Position numbers and translations under genes: made by a program. Below the pieces are notes generated by a model. It had not been told where the DNA came from. It searched no databases and saw only the letters and a program-made list of their open reading frames with translations. From NCBI GenBank assembly GCA_011634665.1, contig WAEK01000015.1, positions 62,001-126,000 of the forward strand: 64,000 nucleotides of DNA, in the 5' to 3' direction. Positions 42,107 through 60,433 of this stretch are shown here, piece by piece (positions within the stretch are counted from its first letter, which is position 1; every line of letters starts with the position of its first letter). Source of the DNA: Mortierella sp. BCC40632 (lineage: Eukaryota > Mortierellomycota > Mortierellomycetes > Mortierellales > Mortierellaceae).

Positions 42107-42728
42107 GTACATTAGCATCTGTGTCTAGGAAAAGTTTTTGGTGATGGGCAGTGGTGGAGAAGAGAGGAGAGAGGAGGTGAAGAGAGAGGAAGTGAGGAAA
42201 GAGTGTGCACGCTTGTCTAGAAAAGAGACCAACGAAAGGGGAGATATCCTTGTGCACCTGCGTTTGTGTAAGAGAGAGAAAGAGAGAGAGTGTGTGCGTG
42301 CGTGCTTGTATTTCGCACAACGCTGGTGTGGATGACTTAAAATTCTGCCGAGGCAGATAAAAAAGAGAGTTCTTTCGCATGCGAGCGCTGTGGCTCTTTG
42401 TGAAATGTACACTAGGCCTGCTTAGTGCCGAGTGCTTGGCTCACGACAGCCTGAGTCTTGGCTCCAGCGAGCCAGCCGAGAGAGAGGGAGAGGGAGAGAG
42501 GGAGAAGGGAGGAGACCCAAATGTACACAGGTACTCTCTCTCCTCCTCCACGATCAAAATGTTTTATGGTTGGTCTCTCTGGTTTGGAGGGCGAGAGTAG
42601 GGGACAAAAGTGCAAGGCGCGAAAAATGAAAATAAAACGGTGCGAGTCAGGAACAGAGACATTGGCTCGGCAAACGCCTGGGCCGAATCCGAGGCGAGGA
42701 GAGATTCACAACACTTGGAGAAGTAACG

Positions 42729-42784
<56 letters not shown>

Positions 42785-43208
42785 GAGAGAAAGAGAGGCT
42801 TGGGCAGACATGTGGACACTGTTGTGCAGTGATCCGAGAGTGCGCGTGTGTTTGCGAATGAGAGAGCGTGCGTCTGTGCTGTGCCCGTGCTTGTGGATGA
42901 AAGAGATGTGATGTAGTGAGAGCAAAAAGGGCGTCCGAAAGGGGAGAGAGAGAGGGAGAGAGAGAGAGAGATAGAAAAGAGAGAATAGAAACTTAGTCAT
43001 TTCTTGTTACCAATAATACACCCAGTAGTGCGGATGATGATGGTCCCTGTTCACTTGGACAAAGAGGAGAGAGCTCATTACCACGCATAGGACAAGGTCT
43101 GATCACTTGGAGGTCATGGATTGGTGGAGAAACACGACGCCGTCCAACAAGCCAAGGAAGAGAAAAAAAAAAGGGCGCGTTCGAGTTCAGTGGCGGGACT
43201 TCGGATTG

Positions 43209-43216
43209 TATAAAAG
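43209..43216 (+). promoter_or_regulatory. TATA box upstream of the ceramidase gene
   Basis: TATAAAAG about 230 bases before the start codon, followed by a CT-rich leader. It is one of the clearest TATA elements in the window. Confidence 0.45.
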
Positions 43217-43447
43217 GACGGTCACTCTTTCCCGGTCTGCGCTGCGGCGGATGTCTTTTTGCTTGATTATTTTTTTTTGTCTCTTTTTTTCCGCCACCAC
43301 TCTCCTCTTCTCTTTCACTATCTCCTCCGCTCTTCACTCGCTCTTTCACTCTGCTCTGCTCTTGAGCGTGCTCCACATTTACCCACACTCAGACCCACAC
43401 ATTCTTCACTCGCATAGCCGCCCACACTCAACAAACAGTGGAACACC

Positions 43448-45027
43448 ATGTCAGCGGCCGCACCACCACCCTCCTTTGACCAGATCGGTTACTGGTCACC
43501 CAACACTGCCTCCATGGACTGGTGTGAACACAACTATGTGGTCAGCTACTTTATTGCCGAGTAAGGAACCGTTTTTTTTTTTTCTTTTTCTTTTTCTTTT
43601 TTCCTTCTCTCTCTGTTTAGTCTCTTCATTTCTCTGAATCATTTCTCTAAACTAAACACCTATAATTTTTTTTTCTTCTTTCCGCCCCTCACTAACCTCG
43701 TTTCATCCCGCTAGGTTCTGGAACACGATCTCGAGTTTGTTTATTATAATGTTGGGCGAGTTGGGTCTGTACCTGAGTCCAACCAAGGAGACTCGGTTCA
43801 AGGTGGCGTTCCGGACAATCAGTATCGTCGGCATCGGTTCCACTCTTTTTCACGGCACACTTCGTCACAAGATGCAGTTGCTCGGTACGTGTCTCTCACT
43901 CAGGGATGGAAAAAAAAAAGATGGGACCCATGTGGCGAATAGGAGTCGAATCAAGAGAGGGTACAGGGGCTCAATTGGCGATGGAGACATGACTGCTGTC
44001 AACACAACACAAGGAGAGAGCAAGAAAGGGAAGGGAAGAAGAAGAAAAAAAGAGTACAACCACATGCTGGGCTCTGTTGAGTCGAGAGAGGAATGCGGAA
44101 AAGGAAGAAGAGGAGCCTGTGCATCAAATGCGGTCGGGGGTATTGACACATTCTCCCCCAGCCGGACGCCATCCCCGCCCAATGTCGTCCATCCAAGCGG
44201 GAAAAAAAAGCCTTTTTTCGTTGTAGAAGAAGAAAAAAAAATTGCGAGGGGGGTTACAGTGCACTAACTGTCATGATTGATCTTCTACCCATCACAGATG
44301 AACTACCAATGATTTATGCAGCCACAGCCCTTACGTTTATCTGTGTCGAGACTAAGAACGGTCCTCAGGGCCGTTGGTTCCCCATCAGCCTTGCTACCTG
44401 GCTCGGTAAGTTGACCTTTTTTTTTTTTTTTTTTAGGGCCTGCTGCTGACTGGGATTTTTAAAAAAAAAAAAAAAAAAATTGAAAGAGAAAGAGAAAACA
44501 AGTGGACTGACAAAGGGGTGAGACGTTTTTCTTTTTCTTTTCTTCTTTTTTTGTGGTAAATAGTCTTGACAACCATCTTTGTGTCGATCACAGGAGGCAA
44601 GCTCCAGTTTTACACATTCCAGGGCTCTTTTGGGATTTTGCAGCTCACCATCCTCTACTACACAATCACGTTGCATCGATTCCAGGAAGCAGCACGAGGC
44701 GCCAACAAGGATGCTACGTGGTTGATCCAACGTGCATTGGGTGTCTATGCGACCGCAGTCATCATGTGGTTGATTGATCTCCACCTCTGTGAGTTTGTGA
44801 ACGGTGTCGGACCCAACTCGGTGGTGCGTTGGAACCCACAATTGCATGCCTGGTGGCACGTTTTTTCGATTAGCGGAGTGTATTTCACAACCCTGTTGAT
44901 TGCCTATCAACATTATGTTGCCAAGGGATTGAAGCCCGAGGTTTATCTTTGGAAGGGATTTGCACCAGCTTTGACCTTGGATGGTTCTGTACAGAAAAAA
45001 CTGTCCAAGATCGAGAAGGAGCAGTAA
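43448..45027 (+). CDS. Alkaline ceramidase
   Basis: Membrane hydrolase of the endoplasmic reticulum/Golgi that cleaves ceramide or phytoceramide to a sphingoid base and fatty acid (YPC1/YDC1/ACER family). Four exons (43448-43560, 43715-43884, 44298-44405, 44564-45027) join in phase to 284 residues, the usual family length. The active-site pattern is intact: GIGSTLFHGTLRHKMQLLDELPM gives the Ser, the His and the Asp, and HAWWH near the C terminus gives the two His of the zinc site. About seven hydrophobic helices are visible. The N terminus has the typical WCE(H/x)NYxxSxxIAEFWNT stretch. Introns have poly(T) acceptor tracts; the second intron is long (413 bases). Confidence 0.95.
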
Positions 45028-45235
45028 AAAAAAAAAAAAAAAAAAAAAAGCATATCAGGACGACTGTCCCCCCCGTCCCCACACCCCCCTGAGGAATTTT
45101 TTTTTCCTTCTTATTTTTTTTTCTTCAGCCAATTGCCCTCGTAACCAACATTGCCACTCTTGTTTCTCAAGTAGCAGAATAAGCCTGTCAATCTCTTCTT
45201 TTCCTCTCCAATCCCTTCCACTACCACCTTGTAAT

Positions 45236-45241
45236 AATAAA
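45236..45241 (+). terminator. Poly(A) signal AATAAA
   Basis: Canonical hexamer about 210 bases after the ceramidase stop. Confidence 0.4.
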
Positions 45242-45324
45242 GAGTCAGGATATTATTCACACAAAAGACTGACAATAATCAATAAGAAAAAGAAAAAAAA
45301 AAGAGAGGGGGGGGGAGGGGAGAC

Positions 45325-45359
<35 letters not shown>

Positions 45360-45371
45360 TTTTGTTGGATT

Positions 45372-45373
45372 GT

Positions 45374-45435
<62 letters not shown>

Positions 45436-45455
45436 GGTGTTGTTGTTGTTGGTGT
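45372..45455. repeat. (TTG)n repeat
   Basis: About 26 TTG units, interrupted twice by GTG near the right end. Confidence 0.9.
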
Positions 45456-45567
45456 TGTTTTTTCCCAAGTCTCGCTTCTGACAGTTCATTGCGACTGATA
45501 AAAAGGATAAATAATAATAATAAAGAAGAAAAAAAAGATACGAAAACAGAAAAATAGAAAAAATAGG

Positions 45568-45598
<31 letters not shown>

Positions 45599-47190
45599 CT
45601 ACAAAGTTGGAGCGGGCGAAGGAGTAGACTCGGCTTCCATCATCTGTTGTCGATACCAGACACTCACTGCCAAGACAATCACTGCCAAGACCAACGAACG
45701 AAGTCCCAACAACTGTCGTACAGAAGCAGGCAAGAATGAACCCGATCCTTCCACCTCTCCAGCCGTCGTTGTCATCGAGGGCCCTTCGGACGAATTACTG
45801 TTACGACGAGGTCGACCATAACGTTGAGGTAATTCAGTTGTGGATTCTGAAGAGTTCGAATGAGTCACTGCGAGAGATGCAGAAGCTGATTGAAGAAGCA
45901 TCGATTGTCCTGGAAGCAAACTATCGGCCGTTGGTTGGAAGGATTGCATGAATTTTGAAAATGCTGGTTGCTGCTGTTGTTGTTGTTGTTGTTGTTGTAT
46001 CCGGTTTGATTCCTTGTCCTTGGTAGATGCTTTTGGTTGACGCGAACGAGATCGAGAACGAGAACCGGTTCCACGGGCAGCAGGTTTGGTCGAAGCTGGT
46101 TCCCTAGACTTGGAGCGACCACGACCACGTCCCATTGCGGGCTTTTCAGCGTTCGAGTCCTAAGAGATTTTTTTTTTTTTCATTTGAAGAAAAAATGTGT
46201 GTTTGTGGTGTTTGATAGGTCAATTGCCAGTGCTGCGGGTCAAATTTCTCTCCCTCTCAAAAAAAAAAGAAAAAAGAAAAAGAAAAAAGAAAGAAAAAAA
46301 GAAAAAGAAAAACTTCCACAAAGAGATATGGATTAGTCAACAGTCTCGTCTAGTTTTCGGTTACCTTTCCGCGTCCAGACTTGGTTTCGCTCTCGTCATC
46401 GCTGGTTGATTGCTTCTTCTGGGGCGCTCTACCGCGTGTTGGTGCTTCCGCTTCAGTCTTGGCTTTGGATGCCGAAGTCTTGCGTTTAGGCTTTGTATTT
46501 TGTTGTTGTTGTTGTTGATGGCGGTGGCGGTAGTGGTGGTATGCACACAGGAAAGTGTGAAAGAATAGGCGGGGAAAGACGTGATAGCAATGTTAACAGG
46601 CTATTTCTTTTTTTTTTTTTTTTTTTTTTTTAGGCGCGTACCATCAAACCCACTGGAGAAAAAAAAACAAAAACAAAGGAAAAGAAAACAGACCTCCCCT
46701 TCCCCATTTTCGTTTTCTTTTCAAGGTAGTTCAATTGGAAAAGAAACAAACAAAAGAAAAAAAAAAGACATACCTTCTCAGCAGGCGTGTCTTCCGATTC
46801 CTGAGTTTGTTTACGGCTCGTAGCCTTCACAGCTGGCTTGCTCTCCTTGGACTCTTTCACGTCCTCTTCCTCCTTGGCGACGCGTTTCTGGCGCGAAGGG
46901 GCCTTTGTCTTCTTGACCACGGCGGGCTTGGAGGCCTGTTGTTGTTCCTCGTCTGAGGAGGAAGAAGAGGAGGAAGAAGAGTCCTGTTCCTTGGCATTGA
47001 GAGACACGTCTGGTCGGATATGCTTGTTGAAGAGGTCAACCAATTGTTGTTTGCGAACACTTCCTCCGAGAGGGGGTCGGACGTTGTGTTGGACTAGGAT
47101 CGCACGGATGGCATCTTTGGTGATGGACCAAGGGTCGAAATCAGGGTGGAGGTAATGTGCCTGCTCCGTGGAGCTATCCTTGGTAGACAT
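45599..47190 (-). CDS. HeH/LEM-domain protein, probably of the inner nuclear membrane (Src1/Heh-like), short form
   Basis: Three exons on the minus strand (47190-46774, 46490-46365, 46159-45599) join in phase to 367 residues. Residues 13-55 match the HeH motif (FDPWSITKDAIRAILVQHN ... KKHIRP-like end) found at the N terminus of Src1/Heh/Man1 proteins, which bind chromatin at the inner nuclear membrane. A Ser/Glu/Lys-rich region follows, then a Lys/Arg-rich part with Arg-Ser repeats that could act as nuclear localisation sequence, a poly-Gln tract, and one hydrophobic helix near the C terminus (SLVLAVIVLAVSVWY). The C-terminal MSC (winged-helix) domain and second membrane helix of full-length Src1/Man1 are absent. 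The start is the Met directly before the HeH domain. Confidence 0.75.
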
Positions 47191-47564
47191 GAGAGTGAAT
47201 GAGAGAGTGAAGAGGTTGACTACTAGTGCTACTACTACTACTTCGCTGTGTTCAGAGAAAGGAAATAATAAATGGGCAACGCTCTCTGAGTTGAGGTGCG
47301 AGAAAGAGAGAAGAGAAGAGTGAGCGAGTAGACTGCTGATGTCCTGGGCTGGTTCTTGCGGCTGGTTGCTCCGGTAACTTTTTTTTTTTCTCTCTTTTTT
47401 TTTCACTGGTTTTTTTAAAAAAAAAAAAAATGTTACGTCACACTTTTTTTTTTCAACTCACTTTTTTTTTTCTCGCTCTCTCACTCTTGTCGCGAGTAGG
47501 TAGCAAATCAAACGCGTCGCCATGACATTTCAGTGGTCAGAGAGAGCTGTCAGCACCATGCAAT

Positions 47565-47590
47565 GTCATCCATAGTCCCCTATGGATGAC
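47565..47590. repeat. Perfect 11-bp inverted repeat with 4-base loop
   Basis: GTCATCCATAG at 47565-47575 is the reverse complement of CTATGGATGAC at 47580-47590. Confidence 0.9.
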
Positions 47591-47610
47591 TGATCTGGCT
47601 CCCTCTCCCA

Positions 47611-47654
47611 GTCCAACAAGACAGGTGGCGCTCATTCACAGCCACCTGTTGGAC
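47611..47654. repeat. Second inverted repeat close to the first
   Basis: GTCCAACA and GGTGGC at 47611-47629, split by a 5-base insertion, match the reverse complement of GCCACCTGTTGGAC at 47641-47654. Confidence 0.8.
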
Positions 47655-50292
47655 AACAAAAAAAAAAAAAAAAAAAAAAATAGTCAGTCCACAAAGTCAG
47701 TATCACGCTCCCGCCCTCCTTTGCAAAAAAAAAAGGTAACGTGTCCAATGGATAGTGCACCCACCCTTCTCTGATGATATCCCCACTCCAAACAACCAAC
47801 ACGACGCGTCTTTTCTTTTTTCTGTTCTTTTCTTCTTCTTCTTTGATGTCCCTAGTGGGAGTAAATTTGTTCAGCAAGCATCATCTTGTTTGGGATCAAC
47901 CCCTCCCACTTTGTCCTTCAACTCGCCCACCCTATCTCTCCCTTCCCTACTTTATCAAACCCACAGTCTTCCTCTTATTATAGATTCATTTTATTTCCGT
48001 TCTCATGAACAGCATATCTATCACACCCTGTCCTTGATGAATCCCTGTTGTGGCCTACTCGTCCAAGCTCAGCATCCAATCCTGACTGTAAAAAAGAGAT
48101 CAAAGATCCTTGACCTTTGCCAACAGGGTCCATCAGGGTCCAACAGAACCAGTGTGCCGCGCCCGCTTCAGAGTGCTCGGACCAACTGGCGGTAATTGAA
48201 AAAAAAAACGAAATTGCACTTCCCCTGCATGGTCTTGACGAACAAAAGGGTAGAGAAGAGGCACCATTCGTCCCTCATTCCTACGAACCCAAGGGTTCTT
48301 GCTCTATTTATCGCATCTACAGCACATAGTTTGCACTCAATCCCCTTTTTTTTTTCTCTCCCTTTCTCCCTTCCCTCTTTTGGAGCAGTCCGCGGGACAA
48401 ACTCTATCGAACCAGGAAGAGATCATCTCGGATCGCGGACAAGATAAATCCACTAGACACATACCCTTTTTGTTTATGGGAGAAGGGGGGTTGCAAAGCA
48501 ATATTCGATCGTCTTCTGCCCCTATTGCCTTTTCTTTTCTTTTCTTTCCAGATTGCCAAACTTGAGACAAAGGCGATATGTACTTGTACATACTGAAGAC
48601 ATACTCTGAAAGACGGAATGCCCTCTCACCCTTTTTTGTTTTGCCTACTTGATCATAAATTCTTTGAGCGGGTGACTGGAGCCATTGGTCCAGGTAGATC
48701 TTGTAATTACTAGGTGGTCCCTAGTACCCTTTGAATTGACATGGCCTTTGAACTCGTTCTTTATCACTATGGCTTTTCCACATTGCTCACTGTGGGATGA
48801 AAAGGGGGGGGGGTCTCTTATCGGAAAGACCCGCTGTTAAGAGATGGAAACTGGGGGTTTTCACTTTCTTGGGATGGGATCATATGAGGCCTAGATCGGA
48901 TAAATGAGAGGGGTGGAACTGTCAGGAACAGCTCGCTTGGGGGTGAATAAAATGCTTGGATCAGTTCTTCTTCTCTCTCTCTTTTCCACGAAATGTTCAT
49001 GAGCCCTCCGGATGCCATCTCCACCTTTTTCTATTAGGGGACGGCAAACGTCTTAAAGGATGCCAAACATTGAAAAGGGCGAGAACTATCACGTCTCTTG
49101 TCCTGCAATTATCCATTCATTGGAACTCTCAGTAGATGGTCAAATCCTCAAATGGCTATTCTTAAGAAGAGTGAGATATTGAGAAAGAAAAAGAGAAGTA
49201 GTGTTTGCATGTGTATGGAAGAGGGAGTGGGGGCGGAAGGCGGGGAACAGCACAATTGCCGCGCAAGTGGCTAAATCTCAAGCGGTGCGTGATGAATGCG
49301 GAACAAATGCAATACTTTCCAGGGACAACCCAAAAGGTGCATTTCAGTTCAGTCTGTCACCTCGAGACACGACCAAGACAATGCCAGTACTCCATATATA
49401 CACATACAGGCTGTCCTCTTTCTCCATAGGGGCAACCTCTCGTACTAAACGGACGAATGTCGATCATACTGACAAGAACATTGCTAGTGGGTCACCTCTA
49501 TTCTTTCTCTCTTTCTACCTGGCCTCTCGAGTTCCATATCGATGATGTGCACCAAAAGTCCGTAGTGCCGAAGGGACCCTCCCTTCTCCCTAAGCCTCCA
49601 TATGGTCACTGAGAAACAGGATCTTGACCTAATTTTACGCGAGGTTGTGGGGGAGGGAGAATGTGAGCACAGCCATTCTTTTGTAGCATATTGATGCAAA
49701 ACAACCACGTACCAGCATCAAGCTAGAGACAAAGAAAGAGAGAAAGAAAGAAAGAAAGAAACCGAACAAAGAAAAATGACCGAGAATGGCCTGGTTCCAT
49801 AGTAGAGCATCCATTAGCGACACGAAAGAGACAAGAATTATTTTTTTTTCCATCTACAAATGGAAACTGGCAAGTAAGAAGAAGAATAAGAAATGATGAT
49901 AATAGTGGTAATAAAAAGGTCTTGGTTCTGGACCATGGACCGGGCAATTGGACCAAAAAAAAAAAAAAAAAAAAAAAAATACGATGGCCTGCTTTCTTTT
50001 ACTCCGCCCTACCTCCTCTCCAATGGGTTCCACAATGATGGGTATGAAACCTATTGAGAAGGTAAATTTGAGAGAACTGGCAGGTGAATAGAGAAAGCAA
50101 GGCATTCGGGTGAGTTGATGAAGGCGTACAACCGAATCAAAGGGAAAGGGGTGTGTGGGGGGGGAAGGGGGGAAGAGGAGGAGGAAGGAAGGAGAATTCT
50201 CCGCACACCAGATCCCATGGTCGTCGTCGTTGTTTTTCGCGTGCTCACTTTCTTGAGATCCTGTATCCTGTTCAAATAGGTACTGGCTCTCT

Positions 50293-50297
<5 letters not shown>

Positions 50298-50344
<47 letters not shown>
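50298..50344. repeat. (CT)n microsatellite
   Basis: About 23 CT units in the spacer. Confidence 0.9.
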
Positions 50345-50347
<3 letters not shown>

Positions 50348-52401
50348 TCATAATTGTGACAACTGCATTAATAATATGCTCTCTATTTTTTTTTTTTTTT
50401 TTTTTTTTTGGTCCCCGGAGTATCAAGGCTAATGGTTTCAAATACGGGACCCGCTTTTGTTTGATCCATCCAAAAAAAAAAGGGAAGGAACAGTGAACAA
50501 AAAAAGAAAAAAAAAAAAAAACAAAAAAGAACAAGCGTGAAAGAAAAAGAAAAATAAAGTGCGAAAGGGCTCCAATAGAGAAAGAGGTTCTCCACAGCAG
50601 GTCGTGACGCAATGTTTTTTTTATCTTTCTTTCTCTCTTTCTTTCTTTCTAAAGCTGTTTTGTGGTGGGAGCTTCACAAAGTGTCACCCATTCACGCGCA
50701 CAATTCTCCTCTTAGTCCTCTCATTTTATGTTGTTGTTGTCTATCGCTATTGTTGTTGTTCCAAAAGCCCAGAAAAAAAAAGGTGGACGTTTTCTCGTTC
50801 CGCTCTTTTTTTTCTTTTTCTTTTTTATATACCATTCTCTTTTTACCTACACTATCCGAGCTTTATTGTACTGTACTGTTTGGCTCTCGTTACCCGCACA
50901 GGCTCCTCTGGGACGGCTTCAGCTAATAAAAGCAAAAATTCTCTTTCTCCCTTTCCTCCCCCCCTAGACGACCTCTGGACGAACCCAGTGGGTAAGAGAA
51001 AGTCATTTGTGCTCTCAACCGTCCGTCTATGCATCTCATAATAAAATTTGCTGCACTGTCGAAACGAGCTTAAAAAAGCTACTACTTGTTATTGTTGATT
51101 GCTGGTCAGGTTTAGTTGTCTTTGACAGGGCAAAAGGAAAAACAGGTGCACGGGAAGGAAGAAAGAGAGAGAGAGAGAGAAAGAGGTCTGGGGATAGCGC
51201 TGAAATACATGGCGTTCGAGTCCAAAGGGAATCTCTACTAAACTCCCTACCTACGTTGGCTGTTGGGATACTTGTCGTCAACAAGGGCCCCACAAAGTGG
51301 ACGTGTCAACGTAGAGGAGAGGAGGAGGAGAAGGAGGAGAAGAAGGAGGGAGGAAAGGCACAGGGCTGGGCATCGATTTGTGTAGAATTTGTGTCTGCAA
51401 CAGGGACGAGTAGCGCGCAAAGCCTGAGGAGGTTTTTCTTTTTCTTCTTCTTCCTGTTGTTAGCTCATCTTCACCCTGTTGCTCTACACCACTCGATGCG
51501 ATGAGTGGTCCAGGACAGAGAATTTCAAGCGTCCTCCAGTGTTCGTTGCGCGCTCTGTTTGTCGGGGTGCTCTCCTTGAACGACGCAGGCGGGGACATGG
51601 CTCCTTTTGTATTGCATTGGCAGAGTGCTTGAGTGTATGAGAGAGTAAGAGAGAGAGAGAGAGAGAGAATGAGAGAGAGAATGAGAAAGTGAAATATAAA
51701 GAGTAATAAAAAATAAGGGCGGGCTGAATGGGATGGATGACCATGGCAGGTTGGGGTGGCCTTGTCCTGTCTGTGGTGTGTCTGTTTGGATTAGTCGTCT
51801 GGACAACCAAAGAACGAGCCCAATATCTTTCATATTCATTCTCTGTGTGTGGAGGAGACTCGAGACAACGACGTTCTCTCTTTCACTCTCACTCTCACTC
51901 TCACTCTCACACTCACACACGCTTTTCTCTTTCTCTCCATCGCTCCATCTCTCCCCTTTCTTAATCCCCAATTAAAAGCTTTTTCCCTGGGTTTTCATTT
52001 CAAATCCATCAAAATCCATCCATCCATCAAATCCCATCATCGTTCATTAAATCCTTCTATCTTCTCCTTCTCTTTCGCTTTCTTTCGCGGGATTTTCTTT
52101 TTTTTTCTTTTCTTTTCTTTTCTTTTCTTTCTTTTCTTTTCTTTCTCTCTTTCCCTTTCTTTCTTTCCTTCTCTCTTTTGTCTCTCTCTTTCTCTCTCTC
52201 TCTCTCACTCTCTTTCTCTCTCCCCCCACCTCACCCTACCCCACCCCACCCCATCGGCACCTCCTTGCCGCGACGCATTCACTTTTCTTTCTCTCCTTCG
52301 AGTCAAAAACCATCCCTGCGCACCTCTAGTCCGATCCTGTGCGACGCATTCACAAGGCTCATTCTTTGCCCACGTCCCCTTTCCTTCTTTCCTTTCTCTC
52401 G

Positions 52402-52404
<3 letters not shown>

Positions 52405-52471
<67 letters not shown>
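52405..52471. repeat. (CT)n microsatellite upstream of the ArfGAP gene
   Basis: About 30 CT units within a strongly pyrimidine-rich stretch that begins near 51860. Confidence 0.9.
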
Positions 52472-52475
<4 letters not shown>

Positions 52476-52730
52476 CCTGCACATCCTCTCCACCTGGCCC
52501 TAACACTGGGGTCCATTTTCCTTCTCTTCCATCCTCCAACTCCATCGCATGCTCGCGCGGCATTGACCTTGACCTAAAAACAACAACCCCTTTGCGAGCA
52601 CGCTCATCGGCCACCACCACCTCCTCCTCCTCTTCCTCTTTGCACCCCTGCACGCCCAGTGTGGCTGGCTCTCCTCTCCCCTCCTCCGCAAGACTAGAAA
52701 AGCGGTTCCCAGACCCTGGGGAAGGACACC

Positions 52731-59922
<7,192 letters not shown>

Positions 59923-60433
59923 TCCCTTTATCTTTTTTTTTTTTACTTTTTCTTTTGGATCCTGAATAGAGATGAACATATTTGGGAGTAAAAAAAAAAA
60001 AAAAAAAAAGAAAAAGAAAGAAAGAAAAAAAAAAAAAAAAAAAAAAAAGAAAGAAAGAGAGAGAGAGATGGGCAACCCCAAAAGTAATATAGTATTCATA
60101 CCAAATCATCCTAAAAACATGAGCATACCTATTTCTTTTTTTTCTTTTTTCTTTTTTTCCCCCTCTTCTACCTACGTTTGTGCGGACCAATATTTATATA
60201 TTATAATAATAATATTGTCTCTACCACCCATGTGTCTTTAGATGATGAGAGATGCATTGTCCAGCAGTACTTTACTCGCCCAGAAGTAAAGCGACGCACG
60301 GACAAGGGGCGTGGAGAGTGGACTGTAGAGACTTAAAACAATGCTCTCAAAGTCTTCGTGGAGATGAAACAGGACAGAGTAACAGACACAGCTTTTCCAC
60401 CCTCTTCGGCTATAAACATCCCATCACCTCCGT
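59923..60433. other. Spacer between the ArfGAP gene and the Fanzor
   Basis: Poly(T)/poly(A) runs (59934-60047) follow the ArfGAP stop. Unique sequence with a 7-bp hairpin at 60270-60291 comes next. A frame open from 60358 to 60591 overlaps the Fanzor start in another frame and may be an alternative first exon. Confidence 0.5.
60270..60291. repeat. 7-bp perfect hairpin upstream of the Fanzor
   Basis: CTTTACT at 60270-60276 pairs with AGTAAAG at 60285-60291 around an 8-base loop. Confidence 0.6.

Larger units (their letters stand above)
41769..43447. other. Spacer between GCN5 and the ceramidase gene
   Basis: Holds the T-rich GCN5 3' region, GA tracts (about 42733-42790 and 42945-42972) and the TATA-containing promoter of the ceramidase gene. 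No gene is recognised. Confidence 0.5.
45028..45598. other. Simple-repeat-rich spacer between convergent genes
   Basis: Contains poly(A) just after the ceramidase stop, a T run (about 45327-45358), a (TTG)n array and a final poly(A) run (about 45569-45596). No gene. Confidence 0.6.
47191..52730. other. Long spacer between divergent genes
   Basis: About 5.5 kb. It holds clustered inverted repeats at 47522-47654, poly(A) runs near 47660-47682 and 49958-49980, a (CT)n tract at 50298-50344, GA tracts near 51165 and 51650, TCTTT-type repeats near 52100-52150 and the (CT)n leader of the ArfGAP gene. Open frames are short or repeat-derived. No gene is recognised. Confidence 0.45.
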
